Below, piece by piece: positions 8,491-16,868 of a DNA stretch of 64,000 nt. The stretch is from positions 3,534,001-3,598,000 of the forward strand of contig NZ_CP018863.1 in assembly GCF_002849715.1 (NCBI RefSeq). The letters are read 5' to 3'. Below the pieces are notes generated by a model. The model was not told the DNA's origin, ran no database searches, and was given only the letters and a program-made list of their open reading frames with translations. The position numbers and the translations under genes were made by a program. This DNA is from Arthrobacter crystallopoietes (GTDB taxonomy: Bacteria > Actinomycetota > Actinomycetes > Actinomycetales > Micrococcaceae). Position 1 is the first letter of the stretch. The number at the start of each line of letters is the position of its first letter.

Positions 8491-9206
8491 CCGCGCGGCC
8501 TGACCCGGTTGGCTTCAAGCTTGTCCCGCACGGCCGGCAGATGCCGCCGGCTCACCGGCAGTTCGGCGCCGTTTATCAGCACGGAGGCCTTGCCGGCCGT
8601 GAGGCGCACCTGCTGTACCTGGTTCATGGCCACCAGATACGAGCGGTGGATGCGCAGGTAGCCGGCGTCCTCCCACTGCTGCTCGAGATCGTTCAGCGGG
8701 ACCCGGATGAGGTAGCTGGCTTCGGCCGTGTGCAGCCGGGCATAGTCGCCCTGGGCCTGTACGTACTTGATCTCGTCACGCCTGATCATCTTGGTGATGC
8801 CGCCCTGGTCCACCGTAATGACCTCGGGTTTGGTATCGCCGTCTTCGATCAGCTCGCAGATCCGGCGCACGGACTCGGCCAGCCGCTCCGGCCGGACCGG
8901 CTTGAGCAGGTAATCCACCGCGGCCAGTTCGAACGCCTGCAGCGCCTGGTCCTCGTCGGCGGTCACAAAGACGACGGCGGGAGGCCGGCTGAAGCGCGAA
9001 ATGACACGGGCAATGTCCAGCCCGGAAAGTGCCGGCATGTGGATGTCCAGGAACAGCGCGTCAACGTCGTGGCTTTCCAGTGCCCGCAATGCCTCGGCAC
9101 CGCTCATAGCCTTGTAGATGTTTTCTATCCGCGGATCCCGCGACAGGAGGTAGGCAAGGGCCTCGACAGCAGGGAATTCATCATCCGCGATGACAACGTT
9201 GACCAT
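8487..9206 (-). CDS. LytTR-family response regulator
   Basis: This is a 239-aa transcription regulator. The receiver domain (residues 1-120) has the acidic pair at VIADDE, the phospho-acceptor Asp in LFLDIHMP and the conserved Lys in YLLKPVRPE. The C-terminal LytTR DNA-binding domain (about 135-235) includes YVQAQGDYARLHT, FLIRV-like and LRIHRSYLVAMNQV segments. Such domains bind direct repeats. It is encoded after the sensor kinase and before the transporter genes, so it likely controls carboxylate or pyruvate uptake. Four direct repeats just upstream of its start are candidate sites. Confidence 0.92.
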   Translation of the reverse strand: MVNVVIADDEFPAVEALAYLLSRDPRIENIYKAMSGAEALRALESHDVDALFLDIHMPALSGLDIARVISRFSRPPAVVFVTADEDQALQAFELAAVDYLLKPVRPERLAESVRRICELIEDGDTKPEVITVDQGGITKMIRRDEIKYVQAQGDYARLHTAEASYLIRVPLNDLEQQWEDAGYLRIHRSYLVAMNQVQQVRLTAGKASVLINGAELPVSRRHLPAVRDKLEANRVRPRG

Positions 9207-9260
9207 GCATGACAGTCTATTGCGTCACGCACTCATGCCCCGCTTGCACGCCGCCGGCTG

Positions 9261-9324
9261 GACAGGGTTGGCATCGCCGGGACGGGGTTGTCGCCCGGAC
9301 TGGGTTGCTGCCTAGACGAGGTTG
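9261..9324. repeat. Four direct repeats between kinase and regulator genes
   Basis: The 10-mer GAC(A/G/T)(G/A)GGTTG occurs at 9261, 9281, 9298 and 9315, spaced 20, 17 and 17 nt. The fourth copy lies in the last codons of the kinase gene; the others fill the 105-nt gap before the regulator. They could be LytTR-type operators or a small tandem duplication that began in the coding sequence. Confidence 0.7.
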
Positions 9325-10514
9325 TCCGGCTGGAACTTCGGTACGCGCATGGTGATCAAGGTGCCCTGGCCGGGAGCGGTTTCCACCACCAGCCCGTGTT
9401 CGTCCCCGTAGACCTGCCGCAACCGGGAGTCCACGTTGCGCAGGCCCACGTGATCGCCCTCGGTGTGTCCGGCGAGCACCTGCCGCAGATGCTCAGGATC
9501 CATCCCCACGCCGTCGTCCTCGATAGTGACGACGGCGTAGGCGCCGGCGTCGTGGGCGGTAATGGTGATGTGGCCGGTGCCCTCCTTCGCCTCCAGGCCG
9601 TGCCGGACCGCGTTCTCCACCAGCGGCTGGAGGGACAGGAAGGGGATTACCGTGCTGAGCACCTCGGGGCCGATCTGCAGGCTGACCTTGAGCCGCTCGC
9701 CGAAACGCGCCCGTTCCAGCAGCAGGTAGCGGTCGATGGAGGTCAGTTCTTCCGCCACGGTGGTGAAGTCGCCGTGGCGCCGGAACGAGTAGCGGGTGAA
9801 GTCGGCGAACTCGATGACCAGTTCGCGGGCGCGCACCGGGTCGGTGAGGATGTAGGACGCAATGGCGTTGAGCGAGTTGTAGATGAAGTGCGGGCTGATC
9901 TGCGCGCGGAGGGCGCGGACTTCGGCCTCCATCAGCAACGTGCGCGAGGCATCCAGCTCCGCCAGCTCGATCTGCGTGGCTACCCAGCCGGCTACCTCAT
10001 TCGCGGCACGGACCAGCGACGCCCCGACATGCTCGGTGTACGCGCCGACCGTCCCCACCACGCGGTCCTGCACCTGGATGGGGGAGAAGACGGCCTCCGT
10101 CTCGGGGTTCTCGCGCAGGTCCGCGCCGGGGACGGCGAGCCGGGGCTTGCGGAAGACTTGGGTCCGGCCGCTGTCCAGCACCTTGCGCGCCAGCGCCATG
10201 GCCTCTTCTTCCCGGGGTCCGTGGGTACCCTCCCACGCCAGCATCGAGGACTCGTCCGTGATGACCAGATCGCTGCTGCCGAGCATTTCGCGCAGGTAGC
10301 GGGCGGCCTTGCCTGCACCGGCGGGGGAGAGCCCGGTGCGCAGGAACGGCGCCGCCAGGCCGGCGGTATGCAAGGTGGTGTAGGTGGCCAGCTCGGCCTC
10401 GGACCCCAGATCCCGGCTGGAGCGGGCGAGCTTGAAACCGATCAGGGCGATGACCGCCACCGTGACGGCCGCAATGGCCACAATGAGCGCGATGTCGACG
10501 GCCGTGCTGAACAT
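9312..10514 (-). CDS. LytS-like sensor histidine kinase
   Basis: This is a 400-aa membrane kinase with one N-terminal transmembrane segment (residues 5-28), a GAF-like sensory region (about 50-190), a HisKA-like dimerisation box with the phospho-accepting His in ISPHFIYNSLNAI, and an ATP-binding domain with LVENAVRHGLE (N box) and EDDGVGMD (G1). The histidine-box type pairs with LytTR regulators, as found next door. The start is placed at 10514, with GGAGG only 1 nt away on the coding strand; the frame is open to 10724 but that stretch has no protein character. Ligand unknown. Confidence 0.9.
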   Translation of the reverse strand: MFSTAVDIALIVAIAAVTVAVIALIGFKLARSSRDLGSEAELATYTTLHTAGLAAPFLRTGLSPAGAGKAARYLREMLGSSDLVITDESSMLAWEGTHGPREEEAMALARKVLDSGRTQVFRKPRLAVPGADLRENPETEAVFSPIQVQDRVVGTVGAYTEHVGASLVRAANEVAGWVATQIELAELDASRTLLMEAEVRALRAQISPHFIYNSLNAIASYILTDPVRARELVIEFADFTRYSFRRHGDFTTVAEELTSIDRYLLLERARFGERLKVSLQIGPEVLSTVIPFLSLQPLVENAVRHGLEAKEGTGHITITAHDAGAYAVVTIEDDGVGMDPEHLRQVLAGHTEGDHVGLRNVDSRLRQVYGDEHGLVVETAPGQGTLITMRVPKFQPDNLV

Positions 10515-10768
10515 GCCTCCACGATAACGCTCGTGACAGCGCCACCCGGGCGCCGCCGTCGTTGGTTGAACCGTATGGCGCCGGACGGCGTACGTCCGCT
10601 GCCGCGCCGACACTGGGAAGTTCCCCCGCCGCATGCTGTTCGTCGCAGCGGGCCGCCGTTCACCGCAGGCCGGTTGCCGTTCACCGATCGCTCCCGCCCG
10701 GCATGAAGACATGTACTGAATCACATTAGAGAGTGATTGCAGTCACAAAATCCCCAAGAGGAGGAGAC
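10515..10768. promoter_or_regulatory. Divergent control region of the two symporter modules
   Basis: The 254-nt gap between the LytS-type kinase (minus) and the DUF485-actP operon (plus) has no gene. It holds a CRP-like palindrome at 10732-10747 and an overlapping inverted repeat AATCAC-N8-GTGATT (10719-10738). TACTGA at 10714-10719 could be the -10 of the plus-strand operon. Confidence 0.55.
10732..10747. promoter_or_regulatory. CRP/GlxR-like operator before the actP operon
   Basis: The 16-mer AGTGATTGCAGTCACA matches TGTGA-N6-TCACA at all but the first base. It ends 21 nt before the DUF485 start codon, so it probably lies just downstream of the transcription start, a position suited to repression or roadblock. 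Confidence 0.65.
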
Positions 10769-11140
10769 ATGGGACAAAATCCCACCCCGGAGGCCGATTT
10801 CACGGCAGCCGTGGACTTCGAGAAAGTCCAGCAGGAACCGAAGTTCCAGGAGCTGCGGCGCCGCCACCGCAGCTTCGTGTTCCCCATGGCCATTGCATTC
10901 CTGCTGTGGTATTTCGCCTACGTCCTGTTGGCGGACTATGCGCACGACTTCATGTCCACCAAGGTGATTGGCAATATCAACATCGGCTTGATCCTGGGAC
11001 TGCTGCAGTTCGTCAGCACGTTCGCGATCACCATGTGGTACGTCAGCTTCGCCAACAAGAAGCTGGATCCGATCGCGGCCGAGATGCGCAGCGAGCTTGA
11101 GTCCGCGGCAGTCAAGCCCCAGGCAGGAGAAAAGAACTGA
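10769..11140 (+). CDS. DUF485 membrane protein, ActP partner
   Basis: This 123-aa inner-membrane protein has two hydrophobic helices (about residues 38-60 and 72-98) and soluble ends, the DUF485/YjcH pattern. YjcH-type proteins are encoded directly before the acetate permease ActP in many bacteria, as here; their exact role is not established. The start at 10769 has SD GAGGAG (10761-10766). Its stop overlaps the first base of actP. Confidence 0.9.
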   Translation: MGQNPTPEADFTAAVDFEKVQQEPKFQELRRRHRSFVFPMAIAFLLWYFAYVLLADYAHDFMSTKVIGNINIGLILGLLQFVSTFAITMWYVSFANKKLDPIAAEMRSELESAAVKPQAGEKN

Positions 11141-12756
11141 TGCTTCCCTTGACCACCACCACGCAGGCCGAGACGCAGGTCGGCGAGCCCTGGCTGAACA
11201 TCACCATCTTCGGCCTCTTCGTCGCGATCACCATGGTGATCGTGCTGCGGGCCAGCCGCAACAACAAGACGGCCGCCGACTACTACGCGGCCGGCCGCTC
11301 CTTCACCGGCGGACAGAACGGCACCGCAATAGCCGGCGATTACCTCTCCGCCGCCTCCTTCCTGGGGATCTGCGGGGCGATCGCCATCAACGGCTATGAC
11401 GGCTTCATGTACTCCATCGGCTTCCTGGTGGCCTGGCTGGTGGCTCTCCTCCTGGTTGCGGAGCTGCTGCGCAACACCGGCAAGTTCACGATGGCGGATG
11501 TGCTCTCCTTCCGGCTGAAGCAGCGTCCGGTCCGTATCGCCGCGGCAACGACGACGCTGGCGGTCTGCTTCTTCTACCTGCTGGCACAGATGGCCGGCGC
11601 GGGCGGACTTGTCTCGCTGCTGCTGGGCATCGATGACAGGCTCGGCCAGTCCATCGTCATTGTGGTGGTCGGTGCGCTGATGATCCTGTACGTACTGGTG
11701 GGCGGCATGAAGGGCACCACCTGGGTCCAGATCATCAAGGCCTGCCTGCTGATCGCCGGCGCGTTCATCATGACCATCTGGGTCCTGGCGATGTACGGCT
11801 TCAACCTCTCCGCGCTGCTCGGCGACGCTGCCGCCACGGCCGGCACCACTGACATTCTGAATCCGGGAATGCAGTATGGTGCCAGCGAAACCTCCAAGTT
11901 CGACTTCATCTCGCTGGCCCTGGCGCTGGTGCTCGGTACCGCTGGGCTGCCGCACGTGCTGATGCGCTTCTACACCGTGCCGACCGCCAAGGAAGCCCGC
12001 AAGTCCGTGGTCTGGGCAATCTGGCTGATCGGCGCCTTCTACCTGTTCACCCTGGTGCTTGGCTACGGTGCCGGCGCGCTGATCGGACCGGATGTCATCG
12101 AGGCTGCTCCCGGCGGCGTGAACTCCGCTGCACCGCTGCTGGCGTTCGAGCTCGGCGGCCCGCTGCTGCTGGGGCTGATCTCCGCCGTCGCGTTCGCGAC
12201 CATCCTGGCCGTGGTGGCCGGCCTGACCATCACTGCCGCGGCCTCCTTTGCGCACGACATCTACGCCAACGTGGTCCGCAAGGGCCAGGTGGACGCCGAC
12301 GGCGAAGTGAAGGTTGCCCGCCGCACGGTGGTAGTCATCGGTATCCTCTCCATCCTGGGCGGCATCGGCGCCCAGGGCCAGAACATCGCCTTCCTGGTGG
12401 CGCTGGCCTTCGCGGTGGCGGCTTCGGCGAACCTGCCGACCATCATCTACTCGCTGTTCTGGAAGAAGTTCTCCACCCAGGGCGCCATCTGGTCCATGTA
12501 CGGCGGCCTGGCCGCTGCGCTGTTCCTGATCGCGTTCTCCCCGGTGGTTTCCGGCACGGAGACCTCGATGATCCCGGGTGCGGACTTCGCCTGGTTCCCG
12601 CTGAAGAACCCGGGCATCATCTCGATCCCGCTGGCCTTCTTCCTCGGCTGGCTGGGCACGGTACTCGACAAGCGCGTCGAGGATCCGGCCAAGCAGGCGG
12701 AGATGGAAGTCCGTTCACTGACCGGCGTCGGCGCCGAAAAGGCAGTCGACCACTAG
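11140..12756 (+). CDS. actP: Cation/acetate-type symporter (SSS family)
   Basis: This is a 538-aa sodium:solute symporter with 13 predicted transmembrane segments. Sequence features of the ActP/MctC branch are NNKTAADYYAAGRSFTGGQNG, GDYLSAASFLGICGAIA, KGTTWVQIIKACLL and GLPHVLMRFYTVPTAKEAR. Family members import acetate, pyruvate or propionate with Na+ or H+; the exact substrate is inference. It is translationally coupled to the DUF485 gene by a one-base overlap. The terminator at 12805 follows. CRP-like and LytR control are both suggested by context. Confidence 0.9.
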   Translation: MLPLTTTTQAETQVGEPWLNITIFGLFVAITMVIVLRASRNNKTAADYYAAGRSFTGGQNGTAIAGDYLSAASFLGICGAIAINGYDGFMYSIGFLVAWLVALLLVAELLRNTGKFTMADVLSFRLKQRPVRIAAATTTLAVCFFYLLAQMAGAGGLVSLLLGIDDRLGQSIVIVVVGALMILYVLVGGMKGTTWVQIIKACLLIAGAFIMTIWVLAMYGFNLSALLGDAAATAGTTDILNPGMQYGASETSKFDFISLALALVLGTAGLPHVLMRFYTVPTAKEARKSVVWAIWLIGAFYLFTLVLGYGAGALIGPDVIEAAPGGVNSAAPLLAFELGGPLLLGLISAVAFATILAVVAGLTITAAASFAHDIYANVVRKGQVDADGEVKVARRTVVVIGILSILGGIGAQGQNIAFLVALAFAVAASANLPTIIYSLFWKKFSTQGAIWSMYGGLAAALFLIAFSPVVSGTETSMIPGADFAWFPLKNPGIISIPLAFFLGWLGTVLDKRVEDPAKQAEMEVRSLTGVGAEKAVDH

Positions 12757-12804
12757 CCGGACGGCGATACAACTGCAGGACAGCTACAGCCAGACGGCGA
12801 CAGG

Positions 12805-12833
12805 GCGGGCCCGGACATTTCCGGGCCCGCTTT
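12805..12833 (+). terminator. Terminator after actP
   Basis: An 11-bp perfect GC-rich stem (12805-12815 with 12820-12830) has a CATT loop and is followed by TTT. Confidence 0.8.
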
Positions 12834-12932
12834 GTGCGTTCCAGTTCGGTTTCCAGATGCGTCTTTGAGCACGCGGAATTCCAAGCCCGATGGCGTCTAT
12901 GCAGGCGTGTGCAAGGGGTCCATGCTTGAGGC

Positions 12933-13955
12933 ATGAGAGTCCTGGTGACCGGTGGCACGGGTTTCGTCGGCTGCCATATTGTGGCGGCGTTGGTTCAGGC
13001 GGGGCACACTGTGCGGCTGCTGGTGCGCGACCGGGACAAAACGCAGGCGTCGCTGAGACCCTTTGGCGCCGACGTCGTTGCTGCCGCCCAGCAGGATGTT
13101 GTCGTCGGCGATGTGTTGGATCCACAGGCGGTGAGGGACGCCGTGAACGGATGTGACGCCGTCGTTCATGCGGCAGCCATCTATTCGCTGGATCCGCGGC
13201 GGTCCGCCGAGATCCAACGGACCAACGTAGATGCGGCGGAGAACGTCCTGGGCGAGGCCGTCCGGGCCCGGCTTTCACCTGTGGTGCACATTTCCACCTA
13301 CGCCGTTCTGGTCCGGAAGGGCGGCACCGATCCGTCGCTTCCGCTGGGTGATATTGACTATCCCTACACGCGCTCGAAAATCCTCTCGGAGCAGGTGGCC
13401 CGCGGTTTCCAGGCGGCCGGAAACCCGGTGGTGACCGTCTACCCCGGTTCGACACTTGGGCCGAACGATCCTTACCGCGGAGACCAGAGCGAGCGGCTTC
13501 GCTGGCTGGCCGCCGGACGGCTCCCAACCTGGCCCTCCGGCCGTACCCATTACACGGACGTGCGCGACGTCGCGGCGCTGGTTGCCGCCGTCGTCAACAA
13601 GAGCCGTGAACCGCGGCGCTATGTGGTCCCCGGCCACTTCGTGGACGGCAAGATGATCTTCGGCGCGCTCGGGCGGGCGACGGGGCGCCGGTATCCGTTC
13701 GTGACGGTCCCGGCCTCAATGATGCTGGCGATGCTGCAGCCCATGGGCCTGCTCCAGCGCCGGCTGCCCGGGCAGTGGACGCTGCCGGCCTACGCGGAGA
13801 GTATCGACATCCTCCGCCGCGGCACGGAGTTCGATACGTCGGCGGCCAGCGACGAGTTCGATGTGCATGCGCGGCCCTTTGACGAGACGATCCGGGACAC
13901 GGTCCGCTGGCTGGTGGAGTCCGGACGGCTGCCCGCCAAATACGCCGTGGCCTAA
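12933..13955 (+). CDS. NAD(P)-dependent epimerase/dehydratase (extended SDR)
   Basis: This is a 340-aa Rossmann-fold enzyme. The nucleotide-binding motif TGGTGFVG is at residues 7-14, DVLDP and HAAA follow, and the catalytic Tyr-Lys pair reads YPYTRSK near residue 148, the extended-SDR layout. Similar proteins are sterol dehydrogenase-like, flavanone reductase-like or NAD-dependent epimerase enzymes; the substrate cannot be told. It stands alone, with the actP terminator before it and the convergent ald 6 nt after its stop. No strong SD is visible before ATG 12933. Confidence 0.85.
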   Translation: MRVLVTGGTGFVGCHIVAALVQAGHTVRLLVRDRDKTQASLRPFGADVVAAAQQDVVVGDVLDPQAVRDAVNGCDAVVHAAAIYSLDPRRSAEIQRTNVDAAENVLGEAVRARLSPVVHISTYAVLVRKGGTDPSLPLGDIDYPYTRSKILSEQVARGFQAAGNPVVTVYPGSTLGPNDPYRGDQSERLRWLAAGRLPTWPSGRTHYTDVRDVAALVAAVVNKSREPRRYVVPGHFVDGKMIFGALGRATGRRYPFVTVPASMMLAMLQPMGLLQRRLPGQWTLPAYAESIDILRRGTEFDTSAASDEFDVHARPFDETIRDTVRWLVESGRLPAKYAVA

Positions 13956-13961
13956 ACGGGT

Positions 13962-15053
13962 TCAGGCCAGCTGCGGGTGGGCCAGCCGGACCGGCTCCGA
14001 AACGATCCGGCCGTCCCGGGTATTGATCCCGGGGAGCAGCTCCGGCAGCCTGCGGGCGGCAGCGTCCAGCCCGTCCTGCGTTATCGCTTTCACATAGGGC
14101 AGGGTGGCATTGGTCAGCGCGTAGGTGGAAGTGCGCGGCACCGCCCCGGGCATGTTGGCCACGCAGTAGAACATCGTGTCGTGCACCGGGTAGGTAGGAT
14201 ACGCGTGGGTGGTGGGACGCGAGTCCTCGAAACAGCCGCCCTGGTCGATGGAGATGTCCACCAGCACCGCCCCGGACCGCATCCGGCTGACCAGTTCGTT
14301 GCTGACCAGCTTCGGCGCCTTGGCCCCCGGCACCAGCACCGCGCCGATGACCATGTCCGCGTCGCTGACTGCGGCGTCGAGTTCCAGCGCATTGCTGACG
14401 ATGGTGTTGACCCGGCCCTGGTAGAGATCGTCGAGTTCCTGCAGCCGTCGGACGTTCGTATCCAGCACCGTGACATTCGCCCGCATGCCGACGGCGATGG
14501 AGACAGCGTTGGAGCCCGCCACCCCGGCACCGATAACGACGACGTTGGCCGCGTGCGTGCCGGGAATGCCGCCGAGCAGGATTCCGCGTCCGCTTTGGGA
14601 CTTCATTAGCGTGTAGGCCCCGACCTGCGGGGCGAGCCGGCCGGCCACTTCGGACATCGGCGCCAGCAGCGGCAGCGAACGGTCCGGTAGTTGCACCGTT
14701 TCGTAGGCCACGGCCGTCACGCCGCGCTCGCACAGTTCTTTGGTCAGTGGCGCATCGGCGGCCAGATGGAGGTAGGTGAAGAGGATCAGGTCCTCGCGCA
14801 GCCGGTGGTATTCCTCCGCCACGGGTTCCTTGACCTTCAGCACCATCTCGGCCCGCGCCCACGTCTCGTCCGCCGAACCGAGCACAGTGGCGCCTGCGGC
14901 AGCATAATCCTCGTTCGTGATGGAGGAGCCGTTGCCTGCCCCGGTTTCCACAAGCACTTCATGTCCGGCCAGCGTGAGCTCGTGCACGCCGGACGGGGTA
15001 ATGGCGACCCGGAATTCGTTGTTCTTTACTTCTCGGGGAACACCGACACGCAT
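13962..15053 (-). CDS. ald: Alanine dehydrogenase
   Basis: This enzyme catalyses NAD-dependent interconversion of L-alanine and pyruvate plus ammonia. The 363-aa protein begins MRVGVPREVKNNEFRVAITP, which carries the substrate-binding Arg and the active-site region. It has LKVKEP (catalytic Lys), TYLHLAAD (catalytic His about residue 95) and the NAD-binding motif VIGAGVAGSNA near residue 172. It is 24 nt downstream of an Lrp-type regulator on the same strand, so probably co-transcribed and alanine- or leucine-responsive. In mycobacteria the related AldR controls ald. An alanine symporter is encoded at 56 kb. Confidence 0.95.
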   Translation of the reverse strand: MRVGVPREVKNNEFRVAITPSGVHELTLAGHEVLVETGAGNGSSITNEDYAAAGATVLGSADETWARAEMVLKVKEPVAEEYHRLREDLILFTYLHLAADAPLTKELCERGVTAVAYETVQLPDRSLPLLAPMSEVAGRLAPQVGAYTLMKSQSGRGILLGGIPGTHAANVVVIGAGVAGSNAVSIAVGMRANVTVLDTNVRRLQELDDLYQGRVNTIVSNALELDAAVSDADMVIGAVLVPGAKAPKLVSNELVSRMRSGAVLVDISIDQGGCFEDSRPTTHAYPTYPVHDTMFYCVANMPGAVPRTSTYALTNATLPYVKAITQDGLDAAARRLPELLPGINTRDGRIVSEPVRLAHPQLA

Positions 15054-15077
15054 GGCAGCTACGCCTTTCTCTCTACG

Positions 15078-15557
15078 TCAGTCCTGGTCCGGGCCGCCGG
15101 TGCGCTGCAGCAGCGGTCCGATGCGGAACGGCACCAGCTCGTGCATGGCCAGCGAAGTATCCGTGCGCTCCACGCCGTCGATCGCGAGGACCTTCCCGTT
15201 GATCCGGAACAGGTCCTCGGCGCCGGTGGAGACCACCCGGGCCAGGATGTCGGCCTGTCCGGTGATACCGAAAGCCTCCAGAACTTCGGGAATCAGGGCC
15301 AGTTCGTTAGTGATCTGCTCCAGCTTCGGCTGCTGGACATGGATGTGGATGAAGGCTGCCAGCGGATAGCCCAGGGCGGCCGGACTGATGCGCCGGTCGA
15401 AGGAGAGGAAAACGGATTTCTTTTCCAGCTGGCTCATGCGGGCCTGGACCGTATTGCGGGACAGGCCCAGCTCTTGGGCCAGGGCCACGACGGTACGCCG
15501 TGGATCCTGCGCCAAAGCCATCAGCAATCGCGTGTCGGTGCCGTCCAGAGGCTGCAT
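15078..15557 (-). CDS. Lrp/AsnC-family transcriptional regulator
   Basis: This is a 159-aa regulator with an N-terminal winged HTH (residues 5-55: DTRLLMALAQDPRRTVVALAQ, then LGLSRNTVQARMSQLE) and a C-terminal RAM/AsnC ligand domain (about 70-150) that binds an amino acid. The start at 15557 fits the family; the frame is open to 15755 but overlaps the control region. It lies before ald on the same strand and divergent from the 2-oxoacid dehydrogenase operon. That layout recalls both AldR-ald and BkdR-bkd pairs. It may control both units. Confidence 0.92.
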   Translation of the reverse strand: MQPLDGTDTRLLMALAQDPRRTVVALAQELGLSRNTVQARMSQLEKKSVFLSFDRRISPAALGYPLAAFIHIHVQQPKLEQITNELALIPEVLEAFGITGQADILARVVSTGAEDLFRINGKVLAIDGVERTDTSLAMHELVPFRIGPLLQRTGGPDQD

Positions 15558-15641
15558 AATGCGCAACGTTAGCACGATCAAAACCGCCCCGACAGAGCAT
15601 AGTGCCCAGTTTTTTGTGGGGATATTGCGCTTGCTGCATTC

Positions 15642-15657
15642 TGTGAGTATCGTCACA
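15642..15657. promoter_or_regulatory. Perfect CRP/GlxR-type operator
   Basis: The 16-mer TGTGAGTATCGTCACA is an exact TGTGA-N6-TCACA. It lies in the 213-nt gap between the Lrp-type gene and the E1 alpha gene, 85 nt before lrp and about 113 nt before the downstream ATG, a position suited to activation of either unit. Confidence 0.75.
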
Positions 15658-15770
15658 ACTACCTGCCGGCAATGGCGCCGGGAGGTCTGCAAAGGTGCCG
15701 CCGGATCCACAAGATCCGCGGGATCGACACAACGAGAAAAGGTTGCGTGCATCAAGTGTCCTTACATGGC

Positions 15771-16868
15771 ATGAGGTCAGTATCCGGGGAAAATCTCGTC
15801 CAGCTGCTGACACCGGAGGGAACCCGGGCTGCCGGTCCCTACGATGAATGGGTAGCGGACATTGACGGGGCCCGCCTCCAGGGGCTGTACGAAGACATGG
15901 TGGTGGTGCGCCGGGTAGACCAGGAGGCCACCGCCCTGCAGCGCCAGGGTGAACTGGCGCTCTGGCCCCCGTTACTGGGACAGGAGGCGGCGCAGATCGG
16001 ATCGGGCCGCGCGCTCCGCAAGGATGATTTTGTCTTTTCCAGCTACCGCGAGAATGGCGTGGCCTATTGCCGCGGGGCCGACTACACGGACATGATCAGG
16101 GTCTGGCGCGGAAACGCACCCTCCGGCTGGGACCCGTATGAGATCAACATGGCCACGCCGCAGGTGATTATCGGGGCCCAGGCTCTGCACGCAACCGGCT
16201 ATGCCATGGCAACCAAGTTTGACGGCGCAGACTCCGTCGCCGTCGCGTATTTCGGCGACGGGGCCACCAGCCAGGGCGACGTCAACGAGGCCATGGTCTT
16301 CGCGGCCAGCTTCCAGGCGCCGGTGGTCTTCTTTTGCCAGAACAACCAGTGGGCCATTTCCGAGCCGGTCACCCTCCAGGCGCAGCGGGACATTGCGGAC
16401 CGTGCCCCCGGCTTCGGCATTCCGAGCGTGCGCGTGGACGGCAACGATGTCCTCGGTTGCATGGCCGTGACGCGCGAGGCGCTGGACCGGGCGCGCAGCG
16501 GCGGCGGACCGAGCTTCATCGAGGCGGTCACCTACCGCATGGGTCCGCATACGACGGCGGACGATCCCACCAGATACCGGGACCCGAACGAACTTGAAGA
16601 CTGGAAGGGCCGCGATCCGATCGACCGGCTGGCCAAGCTGCTGGAAGCCGAAGGGCTGTTGGCCGGTGACTTCACGGACCGGGTGAACGCCAAGGCGGAC
16701 GAGGTCGCCGGGCTACTGCGGCACGGCTGTGTGACCCTGCCCGAGCCCGGCGAACTGGACGTGTTCAACAACGTCTACACCACACCGCACCCGGTGCTGG
16801 AGCGCCAACGGGAGCACTATTCCCGTTATCTTGCCTCGTTCGAGGCTGCAGGGGGTGGCAAGCGATGA
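15771..16868 (+). CDS. bkdA: 2-oxoacid dehydrogenase E1 alpha subunit (branched-chain type likely)
   Basis: This is the thiamine-diphosphate subunit that decarboxylates a 2-oxoacid and passes the acyl group to E2-lipoyl. At 365 aa it has the TPP motif GDGATSQGDVNEAM...NNQWAIS (about residues 162-195) and the phosphorylation-loop region YRMGPHTTADDPTRYRD. The E1 alpha/beta split excludes the actinobacterial AceE pyruvate dehydrogenase. Context with an Lrp regulator and a leucine operon favours branched-chain substrates, but pyruvate or acetoin cannot be excluded. GTG at 15747 is an alternative start with a better SD (GAGAAAAGG). No E3 gene is present. Confidence 0.88.
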   Translation: MRSVSGENLVQLLTPEGTRAAGPYDEWVADIDGARLQGLYEDMVVVRRVDQEATALQRQGELALWPPLLGQEAAQIGSGRALRKDDFVFSSYRENGVAYCRGADYTDMIRVWRGNAPSGWDPYEINMATPQVIIGAQALHATGYAMATKFDGADSVAVAYFGDGATSQGDVNEAMVFAASFQAPVVFFCQNNQWAISEPVTLQAQRDIADRAPGFGIPSVRVDGNDVLGCMAVTREALDRARSGGGPSFIEAVTYRMGPHTTADDPTRYRDPNELEDWKGRDPIDRLAKLLEAEGLLAGDFTDRVNAKADEVAGLLRHGCVTLPEPGELDVFNNVYTTPHPVLERQREHYSRYLASFEAAGGGKR

